Assembly (NCBI GenBank): GCA_006384855.1
Contig: VCJN01000248.1
Location: 1-64,000 of the forward strand
Length of the DNA stretch: 64,000 nucleotides
Reading direction: 5' to 3'
DNA from: Tetraselmis striata
Lineage: Eukaryota > Chlorophyta > Chlorodendrophyceae > Chlorodendrales > Chlorodendraceae
Position 1 is the stretch's first letter. Each line of letters begins with the position of its first letter. Shown here piece after piece: positions 11,005 to 22,165 of the stretch. The position numbers and the translations under genes were made by a program. The notes below the pieces were generated by a model, which was given only the letters and a program-made list of their open reading frames with translations, did not search any database and had not been told where the DNA came from.

Positions 11005-11777
11005 CTGAGTCCCCCTCCCCCCCCCCCCCCCCCCCCCACCCCCCCCACCCTTGGGGCCTCCGGGTGGGTAGGGGAGGAGGGGGGGGGGGGGGGGGGGGGG
11101 GCGGAGGGTTGCGGTGAGAACGCTGGCTTTCACGCTAATCGGGTTAGGTATCGCAGGGCGATCTCGCGCGAACGACATGCGCTCTTGAGTCCGCGCGCGC
11201 ATGGCCAGTGACCACTCCGCTAAGCACAGCTCCCTCCATGTGCTACGGACCCATGTGTTATCACGGACCCATATACGCGATTTGGCTGTGTTTTCTTTCA
11301 CAAAGTCCACGACGGCCGTTCCCACCGGGAGGGATATAGTGCGAGGGTGGCGGGCGGGTGGGAGCTGTATGTACGGGGATCACTGAGCGGCTCATTCAGT
11401 ACACCGCGATTGCGTTATGACCAGCCGGCCAGCACGTGCCGCAATAAAACCATGCTGGCCTTTCTAGCCTGCGAAACCTTCATTGCTGTTTTGTCTGGGG
11501 TGTCCTAGGTTTGAGTTAAGTGGTTAGTTGGTTACTTCACCACGACGGTGCACTTGACTGTTTGCATGCAGTGCTGTGGTGCACCTACCCGCGCTAGATG
11601 GACAGTATATGCTAGGCGGAGGGCAACGACCTTCCTATTTAAGTACAATGCGGCTTACGGGAATAGTGAATGATGAGCCCCGGCGGCCCGGACGAGTGGC
11701 CGCCGTAGGGACGTTACCCGGGTAGCCCCAATATGGTGACCGTATCATGTATAAATGCATGAATAAAGCAATAATCT
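11005..11777. other. C and G homopolymer pair, then unique sequence
   Basis: A C-rich tract at about 11010-11050 is followed within some 30 bp by a G tract at about 11080-11101, so the two could pair as a long G:C hairpin. The remaining 670 bp contain no recognisable gene. Confidence 0.5.
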
Positions 11778-11792
11778 TTAGATGAAGATACT

Positions 11793-13067
11793 TTATTCTT
11801 ACATCAGTGCTTTAACATATGCGCACTAAAAGCAGAACTACAAGCAATTGTGAAACGTTGCCAGCAAAAAAGAGATATAGTGTAAGCCTGAAACCAAGGT
11901 CAAGCAGGAGGCCGCCATGGAGCCAAGAACCAAGGAAGAGCCATGCATGGGAACCAGGAAGTCGCCAAGGAACCAAAGGGTCCCGGGAAATAGTGAAAGC
12001 CAAGGAACGACCAGAAAAAACCCAAAGAGAAACAGAAAACCAATCGGGACCGCCGCCCATGGGTGGGCCATCAACTGCAACGAGTGCGCTTGCAGCCGAT
12101 GACCCGGGTAATCATGGCAACACATGTTGACGAGCGAAGGGAAGCAGGCGCAGGAGCACCATCACGTGCCGCGCGCGCCGCCGCGACCCCGCCAAGAACG
12201 TTGTCTGCATGCGCCATGTTGATGAGCAAGGAGAAACGGCGGCGCCGCGCAGACAAGAGCTGGCCGATTTTCTGGCCAGTGTGTGTGTGGTTAGCTTTCG
12301 CGAGCTCCACTAAGAACGCCTCGGCGTGCGGGGCCAGCGAGCCGAGCTCGGAGACAGCGAAAGGAACAAAGCGAAGCATGCCACCGGCGTTTCGGACACC
12401 TTCGTCATACTTCTGGATTTTGTGGCGCTCTGCGGCCCGCAATGCAGTCGTTGGATCCGAGCTTGACACGCCAAGGATAGGGGCAATGGTGGTATCGACA
12501 TCAACCGTGTTCCCACGCATACCACAAAAAGCCCAACATCGGCCGGCTGGCCGTCGCTGCCCTTCGGAAGAGAAACAAGCACCGACGGGTCCGTGAGGAT
12601 CTAGACACCCACGCCTGTGGCGGACTTGACGTCGTGGCAAACGTCGGAAAGGCCATGTAGTGCGTCCCGCTCGTGTGCGGCGTGATTGGAGTCGCCCCCC
12701 GAGCAACGTGCCACGTGATCAGCTTACGCGACCGCCCAAGCCGAAGGAGGGAACTCCACACCAGCAACCTGCTCAAAACGGGTCAGCATGCCTTGTACCG
12801 AGGAGCAAAAAGCACAAGGGCAAAGCTTGCTGAGGGAGAAGACAAGAGCTACCGGAAGGCCGAATGACGGCGGCAAGCGGCAACGCGGAACATGCATGGA
12901 ATCGTAGTAATAATCTTTGGGCTCTGGGGAACGCTCACTGACTTCACCAAGGCGACCCTCACTTGGAGGATCAGTCACCAGGAACGCCGTCGCGGCGCGT
13001 AAGAGGCGGCCCCGGAAGCGGTTTCTGTCAGGGCCGCTTGCAGGCATACGCGCAGCAAGCTTCTTCC
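11793..13067 (-). mobile_element. 5'-truncated LINE bounded by a 15-bp target-site duplication
   Basis: The 15-bp sequence TTAGATGAAGATACT occurs at 11778-11792 and again at 13068-13082, exactly flanking a 1275-bp segment. The segment carries, on the minus strand, the C-terminal part of a LINE-type polyprotein. Its 3' end matches the 3' end of the longer copy starting near 62105 (shared GCGCACTA, CCAAGAACCAAGGAAGAGCC and more). A precise TSD with a 5'-truncated body is the hallmark of target-primed reverse transcription. There is no obvious poly-A tail. Confidence 0.8.
12071..12706 (-). pseudogene. LINE ORF C-terminal domain fragment
   Basis: Conserved blocks in order are GQPADVGLF (other frame, about 12540), VDVDTTIAPILG, ALRAAERHKIQKYDEG, MLRFVPFAVSELGSL and EAFLVELAKA. 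The pattern RPADV, D-x-T, E..K..KY, F-x-PF..E resembles the C-terminal domain of several LINE-like reverse transcriptases and vaguely a PD-(D/E)XK nuclease core. The same blocks recur in the pieces at 45.6, 62.5 and 24.5 kb. Frameshifts separate the blocks, so the copy is dead. Confidence 0.65.
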
Positions 13068-13421
13068 TTAGATGAAGATACTGCTATACTCTATATATGC
13101 GGGTCGTGTAGCAGACGACGATGACTGCAAATCGTCGTACTATGTCGTCGTTAATTCGGCGTCGATCAGGTGACTACTCGTACCTGTACCGGTACTGATA
13201 CCTCAAGTCGCCATTCCTTACAAACCCGTGCTGCTGATACCGCCACGCGCGCGCGCTCGTCGTCAACACTACCAGCAAGGGGGACCAAGACCAAGACTGT
13301 GGAGGTCAAGACGGCATTACCCCACCACGACTTCCAGCCCCTGTGGCAGCGCCGCCATCCCTAAAGCAGCGCTTTTGCCACCTCCTCCCCCGACAGGCTA
13401 ACTCCTCCCAGGTGTTGCCTC

Positions 13422-15597
13422 ATGCCGCGGCTCACCGGTGCCACGGTGGCGGCCGCCAGCGTGTACGGCAACCCGGTCTATAGCGGCGACAGCGCGACCG
13501 ATGATGGCGCGCGACGGTCGCCGGGGAACAACGCAACCGCCTACCGCGCTGCGGCCGCAATTTGGCCGCTCGGCGGGATGGCGCGCGATGAATCGCCCGT
13601 GCCTTGCCAACTCCTTCCCAGGGCTCCGCTGTCGGAGGTGAGGAGTATTCGTAGCGGGTCGCCCGTACTGCCCGAACCGCTAGAGCTGTCCGAGGTTTAC
13701 AAATATTTTAAAACGTAAACCTGTACTATTATTACACTCGTCAACGCCGCTGTCCTGGCTTTGAACTGCGCAGGTGCCCCGTGCCGAATGGCAGAATCAG
13801 GCCACTGCGCACGCCGTAACGCAGCGGCTGACGCAGGCGCAGCACGCCGTGCGGAGCTCTCCCTCTGGCCATGCGCTCCAGGCGCTGTGCCGCCTGCTGG
13901 ATGGATGGCGCGCGGCCGATGAGTGGTCGCGGGCGGCTGCTGACGTTCGTACCCAACACTGCTGCTCATTCTTGCCCCATTCACGCACTCGCCGCCGGCA
14001 CGCTACCACCAGCCTCGCCAAGAGAAATTTCGAATGGACGGCATCGTCGAATCGATGCAGTCAATCGACACACGCGGCCGGCGACTGACGGCTGCTGCCG
14101 GACCAGGGGGTGGAGGGGAACGTGAAGGAGTGGGCGGACGGCTCCGACGTGACCGCGCAGGTCGCGGCGCTGGTCGCTGACCTGCGCGAGCAGAGCCTCG
14201 TCGGCATGGACACCACCGTAGACGTGCGGACGGAGCTTTTGGCGCAGCTGAAGCGCCTGAAGCGCGAGGCTGTCAGGGAGGCTTCCCAGGTGCTCGGCAC
14301 GTAGGCCTGGGGCAGGCGACCCATCGAGTCGGGGGGGGGGGGGGGGGGGGAGGGAGGGAGGCTTCTGGTTTCGGAGCACTTGCCAGCGCACATCGCCTTA
14401 CGTAACCCCCCCCCCCCCCCCCCCCCCCGCCCCCTCGGGCCCTCGCATCCTGCTGTCGCCATATGCTCTCGCAGGCAGCGGCGCGGAGCGCGGGCGCCAC
14501 CTTGGCGTACATGGACAGTATGTGCCACACTCCCAGCGGCGCCCAGCGGCAGCCACCCCCAGCGGGGAGCTGTCCCGCCAATAGCCAGGAGGTCGGCCGC
14601 GCCGAACCTGGCTGCAGTTATAACTCTCACGGCGGCTCTCCGTGCAGTCGCTCACGATCCCCATCACCTCACGCAGGTGCCCGCTGCCACGGACCTCGAG
14701 GTGCTCCAGCAAGGCCAGCTCGCGATGCTTGCTAGCCGAGCTGCCATGCCACCCGAGAGTAACCATGCGCAGGCGCCATCTGTTGCCGACAGCGAACACG
14801 CAAGCCTAAAGCCTGTGCAGCAGATGTCGCCCCGCCTTAGCGCTGCGGCGGAGGTGTCCAGCCCTTGGCGCCCAGCCTGCACACCGACCGGCGTCAACCA
14901 AAATCCCGACGAACAGGTGCGAAACGTACGCACGCACAGCCCTAATGTTTTTACTTGAACAGGGAACACACGACATATATTACTCAGTTGGTAGATAGCG
15001 GGCGGTTGGTACTGCTTGCGAGTATGGTGGCATCGGGGGCTTTGCTTGGGAGTTGCATACCTGGGGTGAGGGCCATGCCTGTGATTCCAGGCGGGGGAGT
15101 CTGCCACCTCCCGGGCCGGCTGCGGCGTGCTCAATGTCGACAGCATCCAGCCGGAAAGCTCCCAGGGCAGCGCGCATTCAGGCGTGGCCTCAGAGAGCCT
15201 GGCGCAGCGGCTTGCGCGAACGCGGGAAGAGCTGCAGCACGCGCGGGGAGACATCTCGGCGGCGCGCGCCGTCATGGCCTGGGTCCTGGACAACAAGTGG
15301 ACGCCCGGCATGAGCCGCTCCGCCATGACCGACGACGAGGCGGTGGAGTGGCTGGCGGCGGCAATGGGCGCGGAGCCCCGACAGCTGGCGCTGGAGCTGG
15401 GCGTCGCGTGCGGTGCTGAGGCGCCCGCGCGGCCGCTGGCGCTGGACCTTGCGGTCCTGCTGCACCGCGTTGTGGCCACGCTCCGGCGGGCACAGCGGGA
15501 GCCGCGCGCTGCGCGAGCGGTTCCGCGGATCAACGCGATGATGCCGCCCAACAGCCAGCCGTTATTGAGCAGGCTGTCTGCCCGGCTGAGGCGCTAA
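13422..15597 (+). CDS. Five-exon gene of unknown function, helical C-terminus
   Basis: Proposed exons are 13422-13637, 13774-13944, 14107-14289, 14677-14916 and 15166-15597. All junctions fall in phase 0, giving 413 residues and TAA at 15595-15597. Donors include GTGAGG after 13637 and GTGCTC after 14289; acceptors are mostly CAG. Exons 3 and 5 are rich in predicted helix with heptad-like Leu (LLAQLKRLKREAV; SLAQRLARTREEL), suggesting coiled coil. Exon 4 is Ala/Gln/Pro-rich and probably disordered. Intron 3 holds a 20-nt G run and a 23-nt C run 55 nt apart. I recognise no family. The weakest parts are the donor after 13944 (GTTCGT) and the start, as upstream exons are possible. Confidence 0.5.
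14331..14428. repeat. Complementary G20 and C23 tracts inside an intron
   Basis: G occupies 14331-14350 and C 14406-14428. A transcript would hold a 20-bp G:C stem with a 55-nt loop, or a G-quadruplex, within intron 3 of the unknown gene. Confidence 0.8.
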
Positions 15598-18500
15598 TTG
15601 GGGATGATGCAAGTACCCTCTCCCCTGCCTGGTGGGCAGGGGTGGCGGTGGCGGTAGGCGCCGGCCAGTCTAAACGAAATGCAGCCATGTGCACGATGTA
15701 TCAGCCGATTCTAGCAGTATGGCTGAGTACTGTACATGCTGCATGTAAGACGAGGACGTACCGGCTAAAGGACCCCGGCAGCCGTTGGACACCTGCACAC
15801 TGTGTGAAATGATGCCGTGGCTCTGCCGTGACTGAAATGCTGCAAGTTCTCAAAGGGGGGGGGGGGGGGGGGGTGTTGCGCCACTGTTGCCGTAAATACA
15901 CAAATCGTATTTGTTTTTCGAAAATGCACGAATCATCATTCCCGCCGACGGGGACATGAACTGCTGCGTGTGTTTTTTATGTAGAGAGTAGTTTTAGAAT
16001 ATTCTCGGGTCACTGTGTGTGTATGTATGTAGAGATTGGTGCGGCGTCAACGCCACTCCCGAATGCCGGCAAATGCTGCTTGCGAGAGGAATGTTGCAGA
16101 CACCTGCTGCAAGCCTATGCAGCGCTCCCGAGGCAGTGCGTGGCACATAGAGATGGTGTCCGGGCGTTGCAGTCACATGCTTTGAGCCTACACAGTGCTG
16201 CCGAGTTCGTGACACATAAAGATGGTTAGGGAGCGTTTCAGCCACCTGCGTTGAGCCTATGAAGTGCTCCCGAGTGCGTAGCACGTAGATATGGTTTCGG
16301 AAAGTAAATATGGCAATGATGATTTCAAAAGATGAGATTCCAGAGGCAGTGGAACAGCAATGTGCGCAATCACTTGATGTCTATTTTCTGGGACTCCGCC
16401 GGATGGCTATCACGTGGCAATATGGGGTGGAATCCTCAGTGTTGGGTGCATGGGCAACATGGCGCGACGGAGTTATGTTCTGCTAATACCTCATGAGCAA
16501 TGGGAAAAGAGGGAATAACGGAAAGAGGGTGGATATAACATGCAACATCGCACTGGCAGTGTAGCACAGAGTCACTAGTGGCGCACTTGCATATCTGTAC
16601 CATTCAAAAGCGCTCCGTGATTTCATTGATTTGTGAGTTTAGCACCAGATTCAGATTGCTACTGCTGCCTTGACAATATAATGGCGGTGCCCGCAGATAA
16701 CAGCATCAGACCATCCATCCATCAGTCGCTACTCGTAGCAGAATATCGTAAGGGGAAGGGGGGAGGCAGCAGTGAGTAGGCCCTTCACGATAACCTTGAT
16801 GCTGGGAAGTCGGCGTTGGGCGGGTCGCTGTGCAGGATGCATCATCCCGTCGGCGACAGATGGTCTCATAATTTAGCCCGCGAAAATCGATGTTTGTTCG
16901 GTTTGGTGATCTAGCGCAAAACCGAACATCGTGATGATATATGAAGGTCGAATCACCTCGCGGCGAGTAGTTTATGAAGTAACTTGACAGCCGAATCAGC
17001 GATGCGTCGATTTTTCAGAAAATTTTAAAAGAACGGGTTTTATATCACTGGCCTACAGTTCCATGAATTGCATTGCCAGCGCTTTGAAGTACCAGCAGCG
17101 ACGGAGCGTTTGCATTGCCAGCGCTTTGAAGTACCAGAGTTTTTTTTTTCATTACCAGCAGCGAGTAGCGAGTACCAGTACCAATACCAGCAGTACCAGC
17201 AGTATCAGCAGCGAGTAGCGAGTGCCGGTACCAGCAGCGAGCGTTCGCATTGCCAGCGCTTTGAAGTACCAGAGTTTTTTTTCCATTACCAGCAGGGAGT
17301 AGCGAGTACCAGTACTCAGAGCCTCCCAACCGTGAGATCGTAATCGGACGGCTGTGTAATTCAGGACCGTGGGTGGGCGGGTGGGTGGGTGGATTATAGT
17401 ACTTAGTGGTCCATGCCAGTAGATAAGCGCTTCAGTCATTCACCTATAGGCCCGATCCGCTGCACTATACGAGTACCCGTACGGCAATAAAGATCACTGC
17501 CGAAAAATCGACGCTTCGCTGGATTATGTGGACTGGTATATTCCTTGGCGGTGGCGCGCATCATCCGCATCATGTACATCAACAGTAGCGCAGCAGGCGG
17601 TGTACATTATTGCCAAGAGTGCCAAGTACTTATAGCTGCTGCCGCAAGTAAATAACTCTAATCATATAAACAAATATAAATAAATACTGACTGACTATTA
17701 ATTACTACCCCCTCATTTTTATATTACCCTGGTCTTAAAGAGAACTGTTGAGTATTGTATTGCTGGAGTGTGCAGAATGCATCAATGAGCTTGCACATCA
17801 CATTGGAGATATCAAAGAGTATGTCAGGATGATTACGGAAGCAGTTCTAGCACCCATGCAACACTCTAGATCAATAACATCGTCGGTTGGGGTTGCTGCT
17901 AAGGGTGTTGCACCCTACTCAGAGCGAGGGAGCCTGCCACCGGCCTCGTCCATGCCATATACCAGAGCATCCTCTATCATGTTCAACAAATCCTTATCAG
18001 AATTCTCAAGCAAGCGGAGATTGACATTGCAAAACAAGACCTTGTCCACATTGTCATGCTTCAGAGAAGCACGGCCACTTGTGGCCACTCGCTTGTGTAC
18101 ATGGTTCATGCACTCTACATAACAAGCGGTGGGGGAGTAAGACAGCATGCGGAAAGGAATCTCCTTCAAATGAGTGGAGCACTTGACGTATTTGGTCCAC
18201 CACTGGAGAGTCAGGGCATTATGCCGCCTGGCACTTCATGATCGCTTTCTCTGTGCCAAAAGGCCGACGACCAGGGTTCTTGTGCAGCCACGCAGCTTCT
18301 AGGCGTGCATACCTTTTATTGGCATGATCAACCGCCTCCTGCCGAGCAGACGCATAGATGCCAAGTCCAGCCACGCAGCTGTGGAACTCTATGATTGTCG
18401 CATCCGGCTTCTCTCCCAACCAAGTTGTCCACCGCAGCTCTCTGTGGCTCCGGGCGCGCCGCACGCCTGGAACCATTATGAACCAGTAAACTTCCAATAG

Positions 18501-18700
18501 TATAAATAGTAATTAATAGTAAAATAGTTTCCTTACTACCGACCAAAAACAAAAAAATACAGGTAATGCGGCACCTATAAGTACTCATATAAGTAGAAAG
18601 TGCACCTATATTTCCAGTATGTTAATGTCGTGTAGGTAATGCCGCAGCACCTACATGTGATTACTCGAGTATATGTGAGAACTCGTATAGTTTTATTTGT
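15598..18700. other. Gene-poor region with two minisatellites
   Basis: No coding sequence is supported. About three imperfect copies of a roughly 65-bp unit lie at 16090-16290 (recurring GAGCCTA, GTGCTGCCGAG, CACATA(G/A)AGATGGT). A second patch at 17065-17335 repeats GCCAGCGCTTTGAAGTACCA and GCGAGTAGCGAGT. A G run lies near 15856-15873. Confidence 0.6.
17065..17335 (+). repeat. Compound minisatellite
   Basis: GCCAGCGCTTTGAAGTACCA occurs three times (about 17080, 17117 and 17253). It alternates with CAGCAGCGAGTAGCGAGT blocks, (TACCAG)n-like triplet-rich DNA and T8-9 runs. The order is higher-order tandem: unit, T run, CAGCAG block, unit, T run, CAGCAG block. Confidence 0.75.
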
Positions 18701-18718
18701 TTCGCCCCCGGAATAACA

Positions 18719-18800
18719 GGACTGGCAACAGTGCCCAAACCGTTGCAGCGTCTCTACGACGGCCGTTTTGGCAGCGATCCAGTTACAAAAAGTCGGGAAT
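18719..18800 (-). repeat. LINE 3'-UTR-like module, copy 1
   Basis: It matches 56009-56090, sharing GGACTGGCA and GCAGCGTCTCTACGACGGCC on the plus strand. The second copy lies just downstream of a LINE ORF on the minus strand, so both are probably LINE 3' UTR. Copy 1 has no ORF attached. Confidence 0.5.
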
Positions 18801-18967
18801 CAAATACGGCGTTCCTGAAACGCCGATATCGCGCTTTCCTCGTACACGCCGCGAAGTGCTTTTACGCCACTACATCAAATCTGAGGACGAAAACCAAAAC
18901 TCCGTCACGGTAGACCTCTTCAAAAGCCTACATTCGAAAAGCAGCTAAATCGCATATTCAATCTACA

Positions 18968-19225
18968 AGGTACATCCCTTGTCCGCTCGGTTGAGCGGTC
19001 ATCTCGTACGCGAGAGGTCCGGGTATCGATTCCGGGCCGATGTATTTTCGGCAATATCGTCCCGGCGTTTATTGGGTTTAGCCGGTCGATGCATTAGCCC
19101 TTCGGGGTTCGAATGAGGCAACGGTCTACGGGCTATGCCAGACCTACGACTGCATTTGGCGCAAGAGGTCAAATGCCGGGGCGACTTCCGCCGATGCCCC
19201 GGGGCAAACTTTACTTTACTTTCAA
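18968..19225 (+). mobile_element. tRNA-derived SINE, copy 1
   Basis: The head is tRNA-like: TACATC at 18971 pairs with GATGTA near 19039, CCGCTC/GAGCGG forms a D-arm-like hairpin, and GGTATCGATTCC is a B-box (pol III) match. A tRNA-unrelated body follows, with GGGTTCGAATGAGGCAA and GCTATGCCAGACCTACGACT, and the element ends in an ACTTTACTTTACTTT tail. The inverse copy at 55761-55985 shares head, body and tail, which shows this is one transposed unit and not a functional tRNA gene. The anticodon loop is degenerate. Confidence 0.8.
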
Positions 19226-19753
19226 TCTATGACGTCGTACCGTGCGGTCCAACCTACACGTCAACGGGTCGGCGGTCCCACCGTGCGGCGGTGAAATTGA
19301 AGGCCACTCTTAACGGAATTTCCAACGCGCTCCTCGTACTACTATTGGATCACGATCAAAATACTTGACACAAGTGCTAGTCCCGTTTGCCAAAATATTG
19401 TGTGGCTGATTACAAGATACCACGCAACACATGCCGAATATGACTGGTCGAATGGGTGCGAGAAGCCCTGCATCAAAGGCGGTGAGCACGATGGTTCGCT
19501 CCCTACGCCTGATAGGTGGTAGGGAGTGAGCTAGGCAAAGCCAAGAGCTGTCGGCTGCCCGCTTGCGCTGCAAGTTGGAACTTTCTAGATGTGATGCAGT
19601 CCGACGAAAGCAGATGTGCCGCGCACCCGGACTAATTACATGAGTACGAGCGAGTACGAATCGCACGGTACCGCTGCGGGCCAGCCACTCGGCATCTTTG
19701 ACTAAACTCAGTTAAGTTCTTAACCACGATTAGACAAGTGCGAGTCTCGTTAG

Positions 19754-20990
19754 CTAAAATGACACGAAGTCCACATCGACCGCAATGGTGGTCACTGTGT
19801 CCGGCTCGCGGGGGCGCTCTGCGGGGCGATATCGAGAGAAAAAGAATAATCTACCGCCGCCTGGGTTGTCGATGATGCCAGGAAGAATGTAGTCCAGCAC
19901 CAAACGGCTGCCGATCGCCCAGGCACCGACCCAGCGAGTGGTAGGCAGGGGCACCCCCGCAGCCGACGCGGCGCAAGCATTGCCGCTGCAAAGGCTGTGC
20001 GAGGTCCACACAAATACCCCGGGCGGCGGGGCGGCGCCGACCGCATGGTAGGCCGCAACTCCCCAAGCGATGATGGTGACTGAAGTCCACGAGCCGGGCT
20101 TGATGCCGTGCAACTGCCAAGAATTGGTGGCAGCCGGGCACATGACAGGTCTGCGGCGGGTAAAGTGCCGGGGCGGGTCAGCCAGCTGTCGCGACTGGCA
20201 ACACGGGCAACATCACCGCCAGGCGGCTGCGTTGCTTAACGGCGCGACGGTAAAGCGTAATAAAACGCAAATTCACCGCCAAGTCCGCGACAAAGAAGGC
20301 AATGCTCGTACACAACAGGTGACAGAACACGAAGTTGACCGGGGTAGAAACCAAAATCTGGAACATGAAAATGTCGTACGCTGGCTTGTCGCTGAGGCGC
20401 CGAGCCAACATGGCGCAAGGCGTGCGCGACGTCGGCCGGCAACGGCACCCGCATCTCGGGCGCTGCAGGACCTCCTGCGCGAGCCCCCAACTGCGGATGG
20501 CTTGGTTGATGAGCGGGCCGAGCGTCGATGGCTCCCGCAAGTGGTCGCGGAGGTAGCCGCTGACTGCGGACAAGTAGGGCCCGAAACGCGCGGCCTTGTT
20601 GCCCCCACGATCGGCAACCCATGAGACGTAGCCGATCGTAGACGATGGTGGCCGCGTCCGCTTCCAGCGGCATGACGCCGTCCGCGACGCAAAAGTCGAA
20701 GTAGAGCTTGATGTCCGACGCGTCGTAGGCCTTGATCGACCGCGGCTTGTGCGCAGCGGACACGAAGTCCACCGCGCGGTGCCCGATGTCGTCTCTACCC
20801 AGGATGCGCCTGAGTCCGGGGCGGCCGCATAGTCGCGGCCACGGGGGGTCGCGGTACGTGGAACGATAATTCGAACCGGCACACGCCACCGGCACACGCC
20901 GCGCCACTACTCGAACGGGGCGTCGTACCGATCGGCATTGGCATGGTCGCCGCTGCCGCAATCGGGTTAGCCCGAACGACGCGTTGGGCG
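19754..20990 (-). pseudogene. Tyrosine recombinase remnant, HxxR motif destroyed
   Basis: Recognisable blocks are RDDIGHRAVDFVSAA and SIKAYDASDIKLYFDFCVAD (N-terminal domain) and WTSHSLCSGNACAASAAG. The last has Cys where the intact recombinase has the catalytic Arg of HSLRKG. The YILPG block keeps a Tyr. Pieces are spread over three frames. Context and order match the recombinase at 53749-54939. Confidence 0.7.
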
Positions 20991-21016
20991 GTGTAGAAAA
21001 AAGACGGAAGGGAAAG

Positions 21017-22146
21017 CTAGCGAGCATCACGCTCATGCAGCGCGGCGGCCCGACGCCAGCGCGTACCCCGCGCCGCCCGGGATAGAACAGATCGCGGGAG
21101 GGGGTACTGTAACACCTCGCTGGCCATGTCGTTGAGCGGTTGCAGCCACGGGTGCCCGTGCCGTGCCGGCGCGAGCACCGTGGCCACGGCGCCCCACTGT
21201 CGGAGCTTGAGGACAAGTCCGGCAAGAGCTGCCACAGGGGTTGCACCAGTTGATCTCCCCGCGCGAGGTGTCGTCCGGCTGCGCGAGGGAGCCCACCGCC
21301 TCGGTACGAGGGTCATGCGAGCGGGAGTTGTACCGGGGTACAAGGGCGTTCTCCATAGTCGCGCGAAGCGACCGATCGTGTGCGGACGACGCCATAGGCG
21401 ATCCACGTACCGAAAAGTACGAGGATTGACCGTCCAGTCGGAGGCGTCCATCTCCGGTGACAGCTTGTCCGCCCACGCATTCGCGGCGGACCGGATATGT
21501 TGTACCCGTAACCGGATATCGAGCACATACAGATGCCACAATTAGCGCAGGTCTGCCATAAGTACTGGGGATCGTGTGCTCAGATTGGACAAAACGTGCA
21601 CCATCGACGAATGGTTGTCCTCGCAGCGTCGTGCAACAATACTTGGCGACTTACTAGGTGCGGCAAAAGAGATTGTACGGCCAAACATACCGCCTTCAAT
21701 TCCTTATTTGTGCGTGATGTGCCGGAGGCAGGGGAGACCCCTGTTGGATGCGGCCGTCTTCGTACCAAAATCGACGCGCCTTCGCGCGCATGCAAAGCAC
21801 CATCCCTTAGCCGTATTGGCTGGAGTTGGTTTGCATGTACGCGGTCTCCACATGTAGTAAGATCGGAGCGCCATTGTGAGGACCTGCCATATCGCGCCAC
21901 CACTCCCGGTCGCACACGATCTGGCGCGACAGACGGACCCGAAAGCTCCAGAGGGCGCGCCCTCCAGAACGCTGTGGGCCTCGCGGAGGTAGTACCGTGC
22001 CGGTTAAGTGGAAGGTACAAGAACTGGCCCTTGCCTATGACTAGGGAGGCGACCTGGCGCGCGCGGGTACCAAGCGCTTAGTGTCGCGGGCCGCTCGGCA
22101 TAGCAGATCGCGCGTGAGGCGGGCTAGCTTAAGCAGTTTTTCGCGT
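21017..22146 (-). pseudogene. RT / RNase H / methyltransferase-like remnant
   Basis: TNKELKAVCLAVQSLLPHL aligns with TWKELRAVRHAVESFLPQL of the intact element, and IRSAANAWADKLSPEMDASD with IQSAANVWADRLSRELDDSD. Near 22050-22130, RDLLCRAARDTKRLVPAR aligns with RSLLGRAASNKRWLPAR. The catalytic YMDD region is absent, lost with the 5' truncation. Confidence 0.7.
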
Positions 22147-22165
22147 GGGGGGGGGGGGGGGGGGG

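Larger units (their letters stand above)
19365..22146 (-). mobile_element. Decayed PAT-like YR retrotransposon, 5'-truncated at a G run
   Basis: From right to left on the minus strand the element holds an RT thumb fragment (LLRLTRDLL-like block near 22080), RNase H pieces, an RNase H tail plus methyltransferase-like region (21541-21017) and a broken tyrosine recombinase (about 20990-19760). B1 (19730-19760) and B2 (19365-19396) follow, sharing ACAAGTGC(T/G)AGTC and CGTT(T/A)GC. A2 lies between them at about 19397-19729. The 5' part stops at the G homopolymer at 22147-22165. Frames change repeatedly, so the copy is inactive. Confidence 0.75.

Noticed and set aside
10782-11325. Overlapping poly-Pro and poly-Gly ORFs
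   Set aside because: They are translations of C and G homopolymers in repeat DNA.
17045-17439. ORFs with repeated Gln/Tyr or Thr/Arg units
   Set aside because: They are open only because of the minisatellite and show no codon bias or context of a gene.
18968-19045. Functional tRNA gene
   Set aside because: The cloverleaf head is imperfect and is fused to a body and tail shared with an inverted copy, so it is a SINE.
20070-20624. Plus-strand ORF opposite the decayed recombinase
   Set aside because: The minus strand carries the alignable recombinase blocks, so the plus frame is an antisense shadow.
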